Positions 16,098-25,936 of a DNA stretch of 64,000 nt are shown here, piece by piece. This DNA comes from Planctomycetota bacterium (GTDB lineage: Bacteria > Planctomycetota > Phycisphaerae > Phycisphaerales > Zrk34). A program made the position numbers and the translations under genes. The notes beneath the pieces were generated by a model that was given only the letters and a program-made list of their open reading frames with translations, ran no database searches and was not told where the DNA came from. Location: positions 123,372 to 187,371 of the forward strand of contig WGMD01000022.1 in the NCBI GenBank assembly GCA_016125255.1, read 5' to 3'. How positions within the stretch are numbered: position 1 is the stretch's first letter; each line of letters starts with the position of its first letter.

Positions 16098-18806
16098 ATG
16101 TCTTACCGGAAACTCACACGAGCCGTTGTCGCTGTCTGCATTTTCGCAATCGCCGCCGCGCTGACGTGGGCGGCGCCGTTCGCCGATCGGGCGGCGTTCG
16201 TGGCGAGCAATCCCAAGTCCGAGCGCGTGCCGGTCGAAGCGTTCGCGTTCAACGAACACGCGAAGGGGTTGAAGATCGAAGTGTGGGCCACATCGCCGCA
16301 GCTTTTCACGCCGGTGACGATGGACATCGATCCGAAGGGTCGGGCGTGGGTCGTCGAAGGCGTCGATTACGGTCGCGGCCGCACGCTCGGCGACGGGACC
16401 AGCATTGTCGTCATCAGCGACACCGACGGCGACGGGAAGGCGGACGAGTCGCATGTGTTCGTCGCCGAGCCGAACGTGCGGACAGCGCCGCTGGGCATCG
16501 GGGTGTTTGACAATGTGATCGTGCTGTCGGCGACGCCGGACATCATTGTGTACACGGATGTGGACCGCGACGGGAAGTTCGATCCGAAGATCGACAAGCG
16601 CGAGGTGTTTCTGACGGGCTTTCAAGGCGGCGGGCATGATCACACGTTGCACGCCGTCGTCGGCTCGCCCAGCGGGCAGTGGTACTTCAGCTACGGCAAC
16701 AAAGGCGCGAACATCAAGACCGTCGACGGCCGGCACTTCGTTTCCAACTGCTACTACGGCAACCCCGCCCAGTGCGGCATCGACAGCTCCGACGGGCACC
16801 GCTACATCGGCGGGGCGGCGATGCGCATCAACCCCGACGGCACCGGCCTGAACGTCGTCGGTCACAATTTCCGGAACACGCACGACATGGTCGTCAACAG
16901 CTTCGGCGACGTGTACCAGAACGACAACGATGACCCGTCGCACTGCCGGGCGACCTGGCTCATGGAGTACGGCAACCTCGGGTACTCGGATCTGATCGAC
17001 GGCACGAAATCATGGGAGGAAATCGCCAAAAGCTGGGAGGAGCAGCGGCCGACCGACAATGATCCGCCCGGCTACGTGGCGGTGCACGGCAAGGGCGTCA
17101 TCCGCTCCAGCGCCTCGCACTGGCGCGAGAATTACCCGGGCACGATACCGCCCGGCGACGTCTACGGGGCCGGCTCGCCCACGGGCGTGACGTTCATCGA
17201 AGGCGACGAGCTGGGCGCCGAATTTCGCGGGACGTATCTGGCCTGCGACATGGTGCACAAGGCCCTGCTCGGCTACAAGCCGGCGCTCAAGGACGCGGAG
17301 ATTCAGATGGTGCGCCTCGGCGAATGGCTCGGACTCAATGAGCAGTCCAAGGGCCAGTTCTTCCTGCCCACCGACATCGTTGTCGGCACCGACGGCGCGC
17401 TGTACCTGGCGGACTTCTACAACGACACGAGCCGCCATGTCGACCAGGTCTCCGGCACCATCTACCGAATCACACGCACCGACGGCAAGCCGATGACGCG
17501 CCCGACGTATGACTTTGACACGACCGCCGGGCTCTTTGCCGCGCTGGCGAGCCCGAACTCCGGCGTGCGCTTCGTCGCGGTTTCGAAGCTCATGGCCAAG
17601 GGCGCCCAAGTCGAGAAGGACGCCGAAGCGTTTTTCACCAGCCACGCCGACAATCCGTACATCGCCGCGCGGGCCGTCTGGCTGCTGGCCAAAGCCGGCG
17701 ACGCGGGGCGCACGTTCGTCGAGAATCTCCTGAAAAACGGCGATGAATCGCAGCGCATCGTGGCGTATCGCGCCCTGCGCTTCGCCCTGCCGGATCGCCT
17801 GCTCGCCTACGCCGCGCAGGTCGCCGGCGACAAGTCGGCGAGCGTGCGGCGTGAAGTGGCGTTGTCGATGCGCGATGTGCCCTTCGCGCAGTGCAAGGAC
17901 ATCCTCGCCACGCTGATCGCCAACTACGAGCCGCACAATCGCTGGTATCTCGAAGCGCTGGGCACGGCCGCGTCGCTCAAGGAGACGCAGGTCTACGACG
18001 AACTGGTCAAGCCGCTCGCGCAGTCGATGGACTACGCCAAGTGGGACGACAAGCTCAAGAACCTGGCGTGGCGGCTGCACACGCCGGCGGCGGTCGATGA
18101 CCTGGACAAGGTGATCCGCGCCCAGCTTCCGGACATCACCGAGTTCCGCCATCTGATCATGGCCTACGCGCTCTACACCGATGAGCCCGACCGGGCGCAT
18201 CGCGAGAAGATCGTGCTCGCCTTCGCCGACATTCCGCAGTTCAAGGGCGACGACTACCAGACGACGGTCAGCGAGGTGTATCAGAAGGACATCCGCCTGA
18301 TTCCGCCGGTGCGTCTGACGCAGGATTATCTGATGCCGCGCGAGCTTGGACCGGAGACGAAGGTCTCGACCCCTGAGGAAATCGCGAAGTTGCCGGGCGA
18401 CGCGGCGCACGGCAAGGCGCGTGCGACGCTGTGCCTGATGTGTCACCGCATCGACGGCGTCGGCCCGATGTTCGCGCCGGACCTGTCGACATGGGGCACG
18501 CAGCGCACCATCGCCGAGATCGCCAAGGACATCGTCGCCCCGTCCGACAAACTGGCGCACGGCTTCGAGGATCCTGTTCGCATCACCGGGCACGGCAAGA
18601 CCGCCGAGGGCTTTCTCGTCAACTACTCGTATCACGCCGGCAGTTGCAAGATCAAGGTCATGGGCGGCGACTATCTGAAGCTGCTTTTCCGCGGGGAGGG
18701 TCTGCGGATCGAACACCTCAAGGAATCATGGATGCCCACGGCGTCGAAGATGGGACTGACGGATCAGGACGTGCGCGACATCGCCGAGTACCTGCACACC
18801 AAGTAG
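16098..18806 (+). CDS. PVC-type membrane-bound dehydrogenase with haem c site
   Basis: The 902-residue exported protein has an N-terminal signal or anchor (about residues 7-26), a six-bladed GDH-like propeller (LFTPVTMDIDPKGRAWVVEG through LYLADFYND, about 50-460), alpha-helical HEAT-like repeats (about 480-740) and a C-terminal cytochrome c segment. The haem motif is CLMCH (Cys779, Cys782, His783). This architecture is known from planctomycetes and verrucomicrobia as PVC dehydrogenases, thought to oxidise sugars or alcohols in the periplasm. The substrate is unknown. The gene stands alone, convergent with the GST gene 12 bp away. Confidence 0.88.
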   Translation: MSYRKLTRAVVAVCIFAIAAALTWAAPFADRAAFVASNPKSERVPVEAFAFNEHAKGLKIEVWATSPQLFTPVTMDIDPKGRAWVVEGVDYGRGRTLGDGTSIVVISDTDGDGKADESHVFVAEPNVRTAPLGIGVFDNVIVLSATPDIIVYTDVDRDGKFDPKIDKREVFLTGFQGGGHDHTLHAVVGSPSGQWYFSYGNKGANIKTVDGRHFVSNCYYGNPAQCGIDSSDGHRYIGGAAMRINPDGTGLNVVGHNFRNTHDMVVNSFGDVYQNDNDDPSHCRATWLMEYGNLGYSDLIDGTKSWEEIAKSWEEQRPTDNDPPGYVAVHGKGVIRSSASHWRENYPGTIPPGDVYGAGSPTGVTFIEGDELGAEFRGTYLACDMVHKALLGYKPALKDAEIQMVRLGEWLGLNEQSKGQFFLPTDIVVGTDGALYLADFYNDTSRHVDQVSGTIYRITRTDGKPMTRPTYDFDTTAGLFAALASPNSGVRFVAVSKLMAKGAQVEKDAEAFFTSHADNPYIAARAVWLLAKAGDAGRTFVENLLKNGDESQRIVAYRALRFALPDRLLAYAAQVAGDKSASVRREVALSMRDVPFAQCKDILATLIANYEPHNRWYLEALGTAASLKETQVYDELVKPLAQSMDYAKWDDKLKNLAWRLHTPAAVDDLDKVIRAQLPDITEFRHLIMAYALYTDEPDRAHREKIVLAFADIPQFKGDDYQTTVSEVYQKDIRLIPPVRLTQDYLMPRELGPETKVSTPEEIAKLPGDAAHGKARATLCLMCHRIDGVGPMFAPDLSTWGTQRTIAEIAKDIVAPSDKLAHGFEDPVRITGHGKTAEGFLVNYSYHAGSCKIKVMGGDYLKLLFRGEGLRIEHLKESWMPTASKMGLTDQDVRDIAEYLHTK

Positions 18807-18818
18807 GGCGCCAGTCGG

Positions 18819-19484
18819 TCAGGCGAGCATTCGGCGCACCGTTTCGATGCGGGCATCCTCTTCCGCCGGCGCGACTTCGACCGGGACTTTGAGGCCGCGC
18901 TGCACGGCGGGTCGCGTCGAGATGCGGTCGAGCCATGCGGCCAGATGATCGAGCCCGCTGATCGACAGACCCGCTTTGGCGAAGCCGGCCACCCATGTGA
19001 AGGTGGCAATGTCGGCAATGGAGTATTCGTCCGCGAGGTAGTCGCGGCCGGTCAGTTGCGTGTCGAGCACTTCATAGAGCCGGCGGGTTTCATTGCGATA
19101 GCGATTGATCGCGTAGGCGATTTTCTCCGGCGCGTAGTTCTGGAAGACGTGAAGCTGGCCCTGCATCGGTCCGATGCCCGCCATCTGAAACATGAGCCAC
19201 TGAATCACGCGGCTGCGGTCGTTGGCGGTGCGTCCGATGAGGCGCCCGGCTTTCTCCGCCAGATACATGAGAATCGCGCCGGACTCGAAGACGGGAAAGT
19301 CGCCGTTGTCACGGTCAATGATCGCGGGTATGCGTCCGTTGGGATTGATCTTCAGGTACCACGGCTCCTTCTGCTGACGCTTGGCGAAATCGATGGGGAT
19401 CACGTGATACGGCAACTCAAGTTCTTCGAGCGCGATGGAGATTTTCCGGCCGTTGGGCGTGGCGGCGGTGTAGAGATCGATCAT
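18819..19484 (-). CDS. Glutathione S-transferase family protein
   Basis: The 221-residue protein has the thioredoxin-like N-terminal domain starting [21 protein letters not shown], with TPNGRK around the expected catalytic position and [10 protein letters not shown] and [13 protein letters not shown] as glutathione-site landmarks. A helical C-terminal domain follows. It resembles the YfcG/Ure2-like group (disulfide-bond reductase or nucleophilic transferase). The start at 19484 removes a 43-residue proline/serine-rich leader that shadows the SDR gene. It sits 25 bp after the SDR gene on the same strand. Confidence 0.88.
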   Translation of the reverse strand: MIDLYTAATPNGRKISIALEELELPYHVIPIDFAKRQQKEPWYLKINPNGRIPAIIDRDNGDFPVFESGAILMYLAEKAGRLIGRTANDRSRVIQWLMFQMAGIGPMQGQLHVFQNYAPEKIAYAINRYRNETRRLYEVLDTQLTGRDYLADEYSIADIATFTWVAGFAKAGLSISGLDHLAAWLDRISTRPAVQRGLKVPVEVAPAEEDARIETVRRMLA

Positions 19485-19509
19485 GGAACACTTCCTTGGG
19501 CGAAAGGGA

Positions 19510-20304
19510 TCAGAGGATGGCCTGGATGACGCCGCCGTCGACGCGGAGGGCGGCGCCGTTGGTGGCGCTGGCGAGGGGCGAAGCGGTGTAGGCGACGAGA
19601 TTGGCGACTTCATCGACGTTGATGAAACGGCCGAGCAGCGACGTGGGCCGGGCGGTCTGGAAGAATCGCTTTTCCATCTCGGCGGGCGTGATGTTCTGCT
19701 GATCGGCCATCTGCTTGACGAAGGTGCCGACGCCTTCGGAGTCGGTCGGGCCGACGAGGATGGAGTTGACGGTGACGCCGGTGCGGCGAGTCGTATTCGC
19801 GACGCCGCGGGCGATGGCGACCTGCGCGGTCTTGGTCATGCCGTAGTGGACCATCTCTTCGGGAATCTGCACGGCGGATTCGCTGGCGATGAAGATGATG
19901 CGGCCCCAATCGCGGTCCTTCATGCCGGCAAGGTAGTGCCGCGTGAGCCGCACGCCGCTCATGACGTTGACCTCAAAAAGCCGCATCCAGTCTTCGTCGG
20001 GGATGTCGGTGAAGGGCTTGGGTTCGAAGATGCCGACGTTGTTGACGAGGATGTCGACGTTCGGCACGGCTTTGATCAGCGCTTCGCAACCCGCGGCGGC
20101 GCCGAGGTCGGCGACGATGCCGCGCACGTTCGCGTCCTTCACAGCGGCGCGCAAAGTCGTCAGCGCCTCGTCGACGCGCTTTTGCGTGCGGCCATTGATG
20201 ACGACGGCCGCGCCTTCGGCGGCGAGGCGGCGGGCGATGGCGAAGCCGATGCCGGCGGTGGAGCCGGTGACGAGGGCGGTTTTGTTCTTGAGCTGAAGGT
20301 CCAT
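19510..20304 (-). CDS. Short-chain dehydrogenase/reductase
   Basis: This 264-residue classical SDR oxidoreductase has the cofactor motif TGSTAGIG (about residues 11-18), NNVGIF (NNAG equivalent), the catalytic ESA serine region, and Tyr/Lys in YGMTK (about 152-156). NAD(P) preference and substrate are not evident. The ATG at 20304 is preceded by AGGAG. It is transcribed with the downstream GST gene, suggesting a joint role in detoxification or redox metabolism. Confidence 0.9.
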   Translation of the reverse strand: MDLQLKNKTALVTGSTAGIGFAIARRLAAEGAAVVINGRTQKRVDEALTTLRAAVKDANVRGIVADLGAAAGCEALIKAVPNVDILVNNVGIFEPKPFTDIPDEDWMRLFEVNVMSGVRLTRHYLAGMKDRDWGRIIFIASESAVQIPEEMVHYGMTKTAQVAIARGVANTTRRTGVTVNSILVGPTDSEGVGTFVKQMADQQNITPAEMEKRFFQTARPTSLLGRFINVDEVANLVAYTASPLASATNGAALRVDGGVIQAIL

Positions 20305-20323
20305 GATCGCGGCACTCCTGATG

Positions 20324-20357
20324 AAATAAAAAAAGGCGGCCCGGATGGGGCCGCCTT
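20324..20357 (-). terminator. Intrinsic terminator of clpX
   Basis: On the minus strand, GGCGGCCC and its complement form a stable hairpin (20335-20355), followed by a T-rich tract (complement of the A-run at 20324-20334). It sits just after the clpX stop. Confidence 0.88.
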
Positions 20358-20383
20358 CTTGGGTGCGGATCAGGTGCGGTCGG

Positions 20384-21724
20384 TTACGCGGATTCCTTCT
20401 TGCGAATCTGCTGGACCTGCGAGAGGGCTTTCTTGCCGTTGATGACGTCGGCGTCGATGACGAACTTGACGCCGTCGGCTTCCATGTCGGGCAGGTCGTA
20501 GTTGAGATCGAGCATGATCTCTTCGAGGATGGCGCGGAGGGCGCGGGCGCCGGTGTCGCGCTGCATGGCTTTGTGCGCCACGGCCTTGAGCGCGTCCTCG
20601 GTGAACTCGAGCTCGGCGCCTTCCATCGAGAAGAAGTACTGGTACTGCTTGACCAGCGCGTTCTTGGGCTCGGTGAGGATGCGGACGAGGTCGGCTTCGT
20701 TGAGCGGTGAAAGCGGGACGAGCACGGGCAGACGACCGACGAGTTCGGGGATGAGCCCGAATTCGAGCACGTCATCGGGGATGACATGCTTGAGGGCGTC
20801 GTGGCGGTGGTCCACTTCGGCGAGGTCGGCGTCGGACTGCTCGGCGGCGAAGCCGATGCGTCGGGAGCCGAGGCGTTTCTTGATGATGTCTTCGATCCCG
20901 ACGAACGCGCCGCCGCAGATGAAGAGGATGTTGGAGGTGTCCATCTGAATGTACTGCTGCTCGGGGTGCTTGCGTCCGCCTTGCGGGGGGACGTTGGCGA
21001 CGGTGCCTTCGAGCATTTTCAGAAGGGCCTGCTGGACGCCTTCACCGGAGACGTCGCGCGTGATGGAGACGTTGGAGCTGGTGCGGCCGATCTTGTCGAT
21101 TTCGTCGATGAAGATGATGCCGCGCTGCGCCGCTTCCAGATCATAGTCGGCGGCTTGCAGAAGCTTGAGCAGCAGGTTCTCGACGTCTTCGCCGACGTAG
21201 CCGGCTTCGGTCAACGTCGTCGCGTCACCGATGGCGAAGGGGACGTTGAGCATGCGCGCCATGGTGCGGGCGAGGAGCGTCTTGCCGGAGCCGGTCGGGC
21301 CCAGCAGCATGACGTTGGACTTTTCAAGTTCGACGCCCTTGGTGTCCTGATCCTCGACGCTCAGGCGCTTGTAGTGATTGTGCACCGCGACGGCGAGGGC
21401 CTTTTTGGCCAGGTCCTGCCCGATGATGTACTGATCCATGAACTGTCGGATCTGGCGCGGGGTCGGGATGGAGTTGAACATCGGGCGGCTGGTGTGCACG
21501 CGGCGACGTTCCTGCTTGAAGATGTTCTGGCACAGGTCGGTGCAGTTGGCGCAGATGTAGACATCGTTGGGGCCTTCGACCATGGGGCCGACTTCGCGGC
21601 TGTTCTTGCCGCAGAAGCTGCACGTGGTGACTTTGCGGCCGCGGAATCCCCCGCCGCCACCGCCGGTTCCGCCGCCGGAGCCGGAGTCGCCGCCTTTGTT
21701 ACCACCGCGTGACTGATTGGCCAT
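20384..21724 (-). CDS. clpX: ClpX, ATP-dependent unfoldase of ClpXP
   Basis: This AAA+ ring ATPase unfolds tagged proteins and feeds them to ClpP. The 446-residue chain has a four-cysteine zinc finger (Cys35, 38, 58, 61), Walker A GPTGSGKT (about 141), Walker [11 protein letters not shown], the ClpP-docking region and C-terminal sensor motif. Before the zinc finger is a glycine-rich stretch (residues 7-29), longer than in E. coli ClpX. ATG 21724 is preferred over an upstream ATG at 21781 because AGGA lies just before it. It is the last gene of a minus-strand group with tig and a SHOCT protein. No clpP is present in the window. Confidence 0.95.
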   Translation of the reverse strand: MANQSRGGNKGGDSGSGGGTGGGGGGFRGRKVTTCSFCGKNSREVGPMVEGPNDVYICANCTDLCQNIFKQERRRVHTSRPMFNSIPTPRQIRQFMDQYIIGQDLAKKALAVAVHNHYKRLSVEDQDTKGVELEKSNVMLLGPTGSGKTLLARTMARMLNVPFAIGDATTLTEAGYVGEDVENLLLKLLQAADYDLEAAQRGIIFIDEIDKIGRTSSNVSITRDVSGEGVQQALLKMLEGTVANVPPQGGRKHPEQQYIQMDTSNILFICGGAFVGIEDIIKKRLGSRRIGFAAEQSDADLAEVDHRHDALKHVIPDDVLEFGLIPELVGRLPVLVPLSPLNEADLVRILTEPKNALVKQYQYFFSMEGAELEFTEDALKAVAHKAMQRDTGARALRAILEEIMLDLNYDLPDMEADGVKFVIDADVINGKKALSQVQQIRKKESA

Positions 21725-21855
21725 ATTCCATCCTGAACTGCTGTTAGGCGCTTCGAGATTCCCTGACTCATCGTTGTGCACGTCGATCGTCTCCCGCGCG
21801 TGGGGTCTCCACGCTCCTTAAATCGACCGGCGTTCACCTTCGCTTAATGTCTATT

Positions 21856-22257
21856 CTACCCCAATTTGTCGGTTGAATCTCCTGTCCGGCTGTCGCGCGA
21901 ATCATTATCGGGCGGTGATTGAAGCAGATTCGGACCCAGTTCCACATCTTCTTCGGCCGCAGTGACCTGCGTTCGCAGACGGGTTCCGCCGGCCTGTCCG
22001 ACGACCTTGCCCAGGGCGCGTTCGAGTTCGGCATCGGTGAGCTTTCCCTCGGCGTGCATGCGGCGCAGCGCGCTGGGCGAGAACGCCATGCCCAGATCGC
22101 CCTGGCTCATCTCACGCGCGCGGCGGCGGGCGAAGGCGGCGGCGATCCAGAAGACGACGAGCAGCCCCAGCAGCACGGCGCAGGGGATCAACACGCCGCG
22201 GAACGCGGTCGCTGGATCCTTGGCGGCGAGCGTCAGAAGCTGTGGCGCGACTGGCAT
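21856..22257 (-). CDS. Small SHOCT-like single-pass membrane protein
   Basis: The 133-residue protein has one membrane helix (about residues 22-42, VLIPCAVLLGLLVVFWIAAAF), then a basic stretch and a short SHOCT-like helical hairpin (SALRRMHAEGKLTDAELERAL, about 60-82). The tail is acidic and polar. SHOCT segments are thought to mediate oligomerisation, and no enzymatic function is known. It lies 24 bp after trigger factor and 131 bp before clpX on the same strand, the position that clpP occupies in many bacteria. Confidence 0.72.
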   Translation of the reverse strand: MPVAPQLLTLAAKDPATAFRGVLIPCAVLLGLLVVFWIAAAFARRRAREMSQGDLGMAFSPSALRRMHAEGKLTDAELERALGKVVGQAGGTRLRTQVTAAEEDVELGPNLLQSPPDNDSRDSRTGDSTDKLG

Positions 22258-22281
22258 GCGTGCGCCCCTGTCCGGAGTGGA

Positions 22282-23805
22282 TTACTCGTCGGACTTCTTC
22301 TTGGTCGACTTCTTCCTGGGGGCCTTGGCCTCGGCGTCATCAGCCGCGGGCGAGGCGTCCTCGGCCTTTTCGGCCTTGGCCTTCTTCGGGGCGGACTTCT
22401 TCTTCCTGGGTTTGGCGGCGGGAGCTTCGAGGCCCTCCATCTTGCGCCATTCCTCTTCGCTGATCTCCTGGACCTTGGCGTCGGCGATGATCTTCTCGAT
22501 GGCCTTCTCTTCGCGCATCTGCACGTAGAGCTGCTGAAGCTGACCGTTGCGGGCCATCTCGTCACGCAGCGACTGCGGGCGGCGGCCCTGCTGCATGGCG
22601 ATCTGCACCACGCGGCCGTTCACTTCGTTGTCCGTCACTTCCACTTCGAGCTTCTGCGCCACGGCGTCGAGAATGAACAGCGACTTAAGCTCCTTCTGGG
22701 CCGTCTCCTGCGAGGCGGCGCGCAGCTCGGCGAGCTTCTCCTCGATGTCCTGCGGCTTGGCGCCGCGCATCATCATCTCGTACTGGCGGCGGTGGAGGAT
22801 CTGCTCGGCCTGGCGGTTGGACAGACCTTCGGGCAGTTCGAGCGTGACCTTCTCGAGCAGGGTCTTGACGACCTGGGCCGCCATCGCCTGACGCTGCGTC
22901 TGATCGGCTTTGCCGGAAAGCTGCTGCTTGATCTGCTCGCGGAGTTCGGTTTCGGACTCCATGCCGACCATCGTGACCAGTTCGTCGACCGGCAGCGGTT
23001 CGAGCCGCTCGACCTTGCGGACGGTCAATTCGATGTTGAGCTTCTTGCCGCGGAGGGCTTCGACTTCGTGGCTCGCCGGGCCGTCGGCTTCGAGCTTCAC
23101 GATGTCGCCCTTCTTCTTGCCGGCCAGTTCCTTGCCAAGATCGCGAATGAGGATGCCGCTGACGACGCCCTTGAACTCGCGATCTTCGCCGGTCACGAGC
23201 ATCGGCACGTCGTCGGCTTCATGGAGCGAAGCGCCGTCGGCGGCGTCGGTGATCTTCACCTGCGCGCTGACGTAGTCGCCGGCTTCGACCTCGTCGACGC
23301 CCGCGGGCTGACCGTACATCTCGCAGTACCGCTCGACTTCCGAGTCGATCTGCTCGTCGGTGACTTCGATGGCGGGCTTCTTGACTTCGATGCCCTTGAG
23401 GTCGGGCAGTTCGACGTCCGGCGCGACTTCGATTTCGACTTCGAAGCTCAGCGGGCCCGAGTCGGGCAGTTTCAGGTCGTCATAGTTCTTGATGTCCGGT
23501 TCGCCCAGGACGCGCAGTTCATGGGTCTGCACGGCATGCGTGTAGCTTTCGCCGACGAGCTGCGAGCAGACTTCCTTGCGGACGTCTCCGCCGAAGCGCT
23601 TCTGCAAAAGCTTCATCGGGGCGAATCCGCGGCGGAAACCCGGGAGCTGCGCCTCGGACTGGAGGGAGTCGAAATTCTCCGCCAGCTTGGCGGCGATCGC
23701 CTCGGCGGAAATCTCGATGGCGATCTTCTTCTTCGCCGGGCCGACATCCGTGAGGGTCACCGTCGGTTGAAAAGTCTGTTCCTGATCCTGAACCTGCTGG
23801 GCCAT
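22282..23805 (-). CDS. tig: Trigger factor, ribosome-associated chaperone
   Basis: It binds nascent chains at the ribosomal exit tunnel and has peptidyl-prolyl isomerase activity. The 507-residue protein has the ribosome-binding signature PGFRRGFAP (about residues 55-63), a FKBP-like central domain (VSAQVKITDAADG onward) and the helical C-terminal cradle (SNRQAEQILHRRQYEMMMRG). It ends in a lysine/alanine-rich tail of about 50 residues (KPRKKKSAPKKAKAEK...), which E. coli Tig (432 residues) lacks. It is followed by the SHOCT and clpX genes. Confidence 0.93.
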   Translation of the reverse strand: MAQQVQDQEQTFQPTVTLTDVGPAKKKIAIEISAEAIAAKLAENFDSLQSEAQLPGFRRGFAPMKLLQKRFGGDVRKEVCSQLVGESYTHAVQTHELRVLGEPDIKNYDDLKLPDSGPLSFEVEIEVAPDVELPDLKGIEVKKPAIEVTDEQIDSEVERYCEMYGQPAGVDEVEAGDYVSAQVKITDAADGASLHEADDVPMLVTGEDREFKGVVSGILIRDLGKELAGKKKGDIVKLEADGPASHEVEALRGKKLNIELTVRKVERLEPLPVDELVTMVGMESETELREQIKQQLSGKADQTQRQAMAAQVVKTLLEKVTLELPEGLSNRQAEQILHRRQYEMMMRGAKPQDIEEKLAELRAASQETAQKELKSLFILDAVAQKLEVEVTDNEVNGRVVQIAMQQGRRPQSLRDEMARNGQLQQLYVQMREEKAIEKIIADAKVQEISEEEWRKMEGLEAPAAKPRKKKSAPKKAKAEKAEDASPAADDAEAKAPRKKSTKKKSDE

Positions 23806-23948
23806 TGCGTCTGTTCCTTGACCGCCTCTAGGGCGGGGGTTTCGGGTGGTTTTTGAGGATCGTCAAGTGTACCATGAGGACACGTCCAGGCAAGCGGACC
23901 GCCGTTTTTTTGCGTTGAGGCCCGCTGGCGAGGCAATGGGAGCCGCCC

Positions 23949-24995
23949 GTGATTCAGATCGTTCTCCGAGGTCTTTTCGTTCTGATGACCGCCACCGTCG
24001 CCGGGCTTTATTCCCTCCGCGCGTTCCCCGATTCGGCGAGCAAGATGCTCATGACCATCGGCGCCGCCATGCTCATGTCCGGCATCGTCGTCGTCGCCGA
24101 CGTCTTCACGCCGCGCAAAAAACTCTCCGCATTCTCCGGCGTCTTCCTGGGACTCATCGTCGGCATGATCGCCGCCTTCGCCTTCAGCTTCATCATCGAT
24201 TACGTCAGCACGCTCTTCCCCACGCGCGTCGACATGGTCCTCATCGAAGGCATCAAAGTCTTCGTCGGCGTCATCTGCGTCTTTACGGCGATTTCGCTCG
24301 TGCTCCAAACCAAAGACGACTTCCGCTTCGTCATCCCCTACGTCGAATTCGCCAAACAGATCCGCGGCACGCGCCCGATGCTGCTCGACACCAGCGCCAT
24401 CATCGACGGCCGCATCCTCGACATCGCCTCGACGCAGATTCTGCAGGGCCTGCTCGTCGTCCCCCGCTTCGTGCTCAACGAAATGCAGACCATCGCCGAC
24501 TCGGCCGACAAGCTCAAACGCGCCCGCGGGCGGCGCGGGCTCGACATCGTGGCCAAGCTCCAGAGCAATCCGACCATCGAAGTGAGCATCGAAGACACCG
24601 ATGCCGAGGGCGCCACCGTCGATCAGAAACTCGTGAGTCTCGCGCAGGACCTGCACGCCCGCATCATCACCACCGACTTCAACCTGACGAAAGTCGCGGA
24701 ACTGCGTGGCGTGGAGGTCATCAATATCAACAGTCTCGCCGAGGCCCTTCGGCCGGTCGTGCTGCCGGGCGAACTGCTGAGCGTGAAGATCGTCAAGCCC
24801 GGCGAAAGCCCCGGGCAGGGCGTGGGCTATCTCGAAGACGGGACGATGGTCGTCGTCGAACAGGCCCGCTCGCAGATCGGGCGCGATGTGGCGCTGACCG
24901 TGACCAGCGCGCTGCAGACCGCCGCGGGTCGCATGATCTTCGGCCGACTCTCAAGCAACGACAACGGCGCCACGCCCATCGAAGCGCAGGCCTGA
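23949..24995 (+). CDS. PIN-TRAM domain membrane protein, YacL-like
   Basis: The 348-residue protein has about four N-terminal membrane helices (residues 1-125), then a PIN nuclease domain with acidic metal-ligand residues (MLLDTSAIIDGRI near 147, IITTDFN near 240), and a C-terminal TRAM RNA-binding segment (LPGELLSVKIVKPG). The layout matches YacL-type putative membrane-tethered ribonucleases. The start codon is GTG with GGAG about eight bases upstream. It is divergent from tig. Confidence 0.87.
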   Translation: MIQIVLRGLFVLMTATVAGLYSLRAFPDSASKMLMTIGAAMLMSGIVVVADVFTPRKKLSAFSGVFLGLIVGMIAAFAFSFIIDYVSTLFPTRVDMVLIEGIKVFVGVICVFTAISLVLQTKDDFRFVIPYVEFAKQIRGTRPMLLDTSAIIDGRILDIASTQILQGLLVVPRFVLNEMQTIADSADKLKRARGRRGLDIVAKLQSNPTIEVSIEDTDAEGATVDQKLVSLAQDLHARIITTDFNLTKVAELRGVEVININSLAEALRPVVLPGELLSVKIVKPGESPGQGVGYLEDGTMVVVEQARSQIGRDVALTVTSALQTAAGRMIFGRLSSNDNGATPIEAQA

Positions 24996-25000
24996 CCCCC

Positions 25001-25012
25001 GCCGCTTGCGGC
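25001..25012 (+). terminator. CTTG-loop hairpin after the PIN-TRAM gene
   Basis: GCCG-CTTG-CGGC follows the PIN-TRAM stop by five bases. It is the same 14-mer seen after the metal ATPase at 7257. The stem is short, so termination is uncertain. Confidence 0.35.
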
Positions 25013-25117
25013 TTCGCACTCCCCGTCTTCAATCAACAATCCGCCGACAACTTGCCGATAACCAGCGATGGACGTACGCTGACGTTCATCAACGACGCGC
25101 CCACTGGAGCCACGCTC

Positions 25118-25705
25118 ATGCATACTTTCCGCTTCGTACTCGCCGCCGTGCTGGCCCTGTCGATCATGGCCCTGGCCATCGCCGCCGACGCCCCGGCCGA
25201 CAAGGCCCCCGCCGACGCCGGTAAAAAGTCCCCCGACGCCGCCAAGGATACCGCGCAGCCAGCGCCCGAGAAGGTGCTCGATGATCTATTGACCAAGCCG
25301 GCCGTGAACCCGATCATCGAGCCGACGCGCCCCGACGCCGCCAAGCCCGCACAGACGACCGCCACCGACCCCGCCACGATCGGCACCGCGCCCGACGCCG
25401 GCAAGCAGACCCAGCTCCGCCGCGAAGGTCAGTTCCTGATCACGCGCCGATGCCGCATGGTCCGCGCCATCAGCGGCGCGTCGCCGTGGATGCTGACTTT
25501 CGACGCTGACAGTTCCGGCATGGCCGACCCGCCCATGTACATCCTCCCCTGTCAGATGCTCGAAGACATGGAGCAGGTCGTCGCTCAGCAGGGTGAGTCC
25601 GTCGTCTTCGTCGTGTCCGGCCAGATCTTCGTCTACCACGGCGCCAACTACCTGCTGCCCACGCTCATGAAGCTTTCCCCGTCCCACGGCAATCTTCAGC
25701 CATGA
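25118..25705 (+). CDS. Secreted hypothetical protein with Ala/Pro/Asp-rich linker
   Basis: This 195-residue protein begins with a clear signal peptide (MHTFRFVLAAVLALSIMALAIA, about residues 1-22). A disordered stretch rich in Ala, Pro, Asp and Lys follows (about 23-105), and then a compact C-terminal domain (REGQFLITRRCRMVRAISG... ending near LKLSPSHGNLQP). No family is recognised. GGAG lies 7 bases before the ATG. It is 122 bp after the PIN-TRAM gene and just upstream of tRNA-Ser. Confidence 0.75.
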   Translation: MHTFRFVLAAVLALSIMALAIAADAPADKAPADAGKKSPDAAKDTAQPAPEKVLDDLLTKPAVNPIIEPTRPDAAKPAQTTATDPATIGTAPDAGKQTQLRREGQFLITRRCRMVRAISGASPWMLTFDADSSGMADPPMYILPCQMLEDMEQVVAQQGESVVFVVSGQIFVYHGANYLLPTLMKLSPSHGNLQP

Positions 25706-25762
25706 TTGACCAGCCCCCCCGATCCGGCTACGCTTCGCTTCTCAGCCCGGATCAACACCTTC

Positions 25763-25853
25763 GGAGAGGTGGCCGAGAGGCTGAAGGCAACGGTTTGCTA
25801 AACCGTCATAGGGATTAAGGTCCCTATCGCGGGTTCGAATCCCGCCCTCTCCG
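25763..25853 (+). tRNA. tRNA-Ser (anticodon GCT)
   Basis: The acceptor GGAGAGG/CCTCTCC ends in discriminator G at 25853. The anticodon loop TTGCTAA gives GCT at 25797-25799. A long variable arm (TAGGGATTAAGGTCCCTA) identifies a class II tRNA, and the T arm GCGGG-TTCGAAT-CCCGC completes the fold. CCA is not encoded. Confidence 0.97.
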
Positions 25854-25870
25854 CTTTTTTAGACATGCTC

Positions 25871-25907
25871 AACGCTAAGCGACTGCAATGCAGTTGCTTA
25901 GCGTTTT
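25871..25907 (+). terminator. Terminator after tRNA-Ser
   Basis: A 16-bp stem (25871-25886 with 25890-25905, one G-U pair) with a three-base loop is followed by TTTT. It begins 17 bp after the tRNA and may also serve the convergent DUF1501 operon. Confidence 0.85.
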
Positions 25908-25936
25908 GCTTGGGTTCACGTGCCATGTTGAAGCGA

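Noticed and set aside
17010..18716. A 568-codon ORF antisense to the PVC dehydrogenase
   Set aside because: Shadow of a well-supported gene with haem motif.
21919..23856. A 645-codon ORF antisense to trigger factor
   Set aside because: Repeated Leu/Gly/Phe strings reflect codon complement of Tig. It has no domain or ribosome site.
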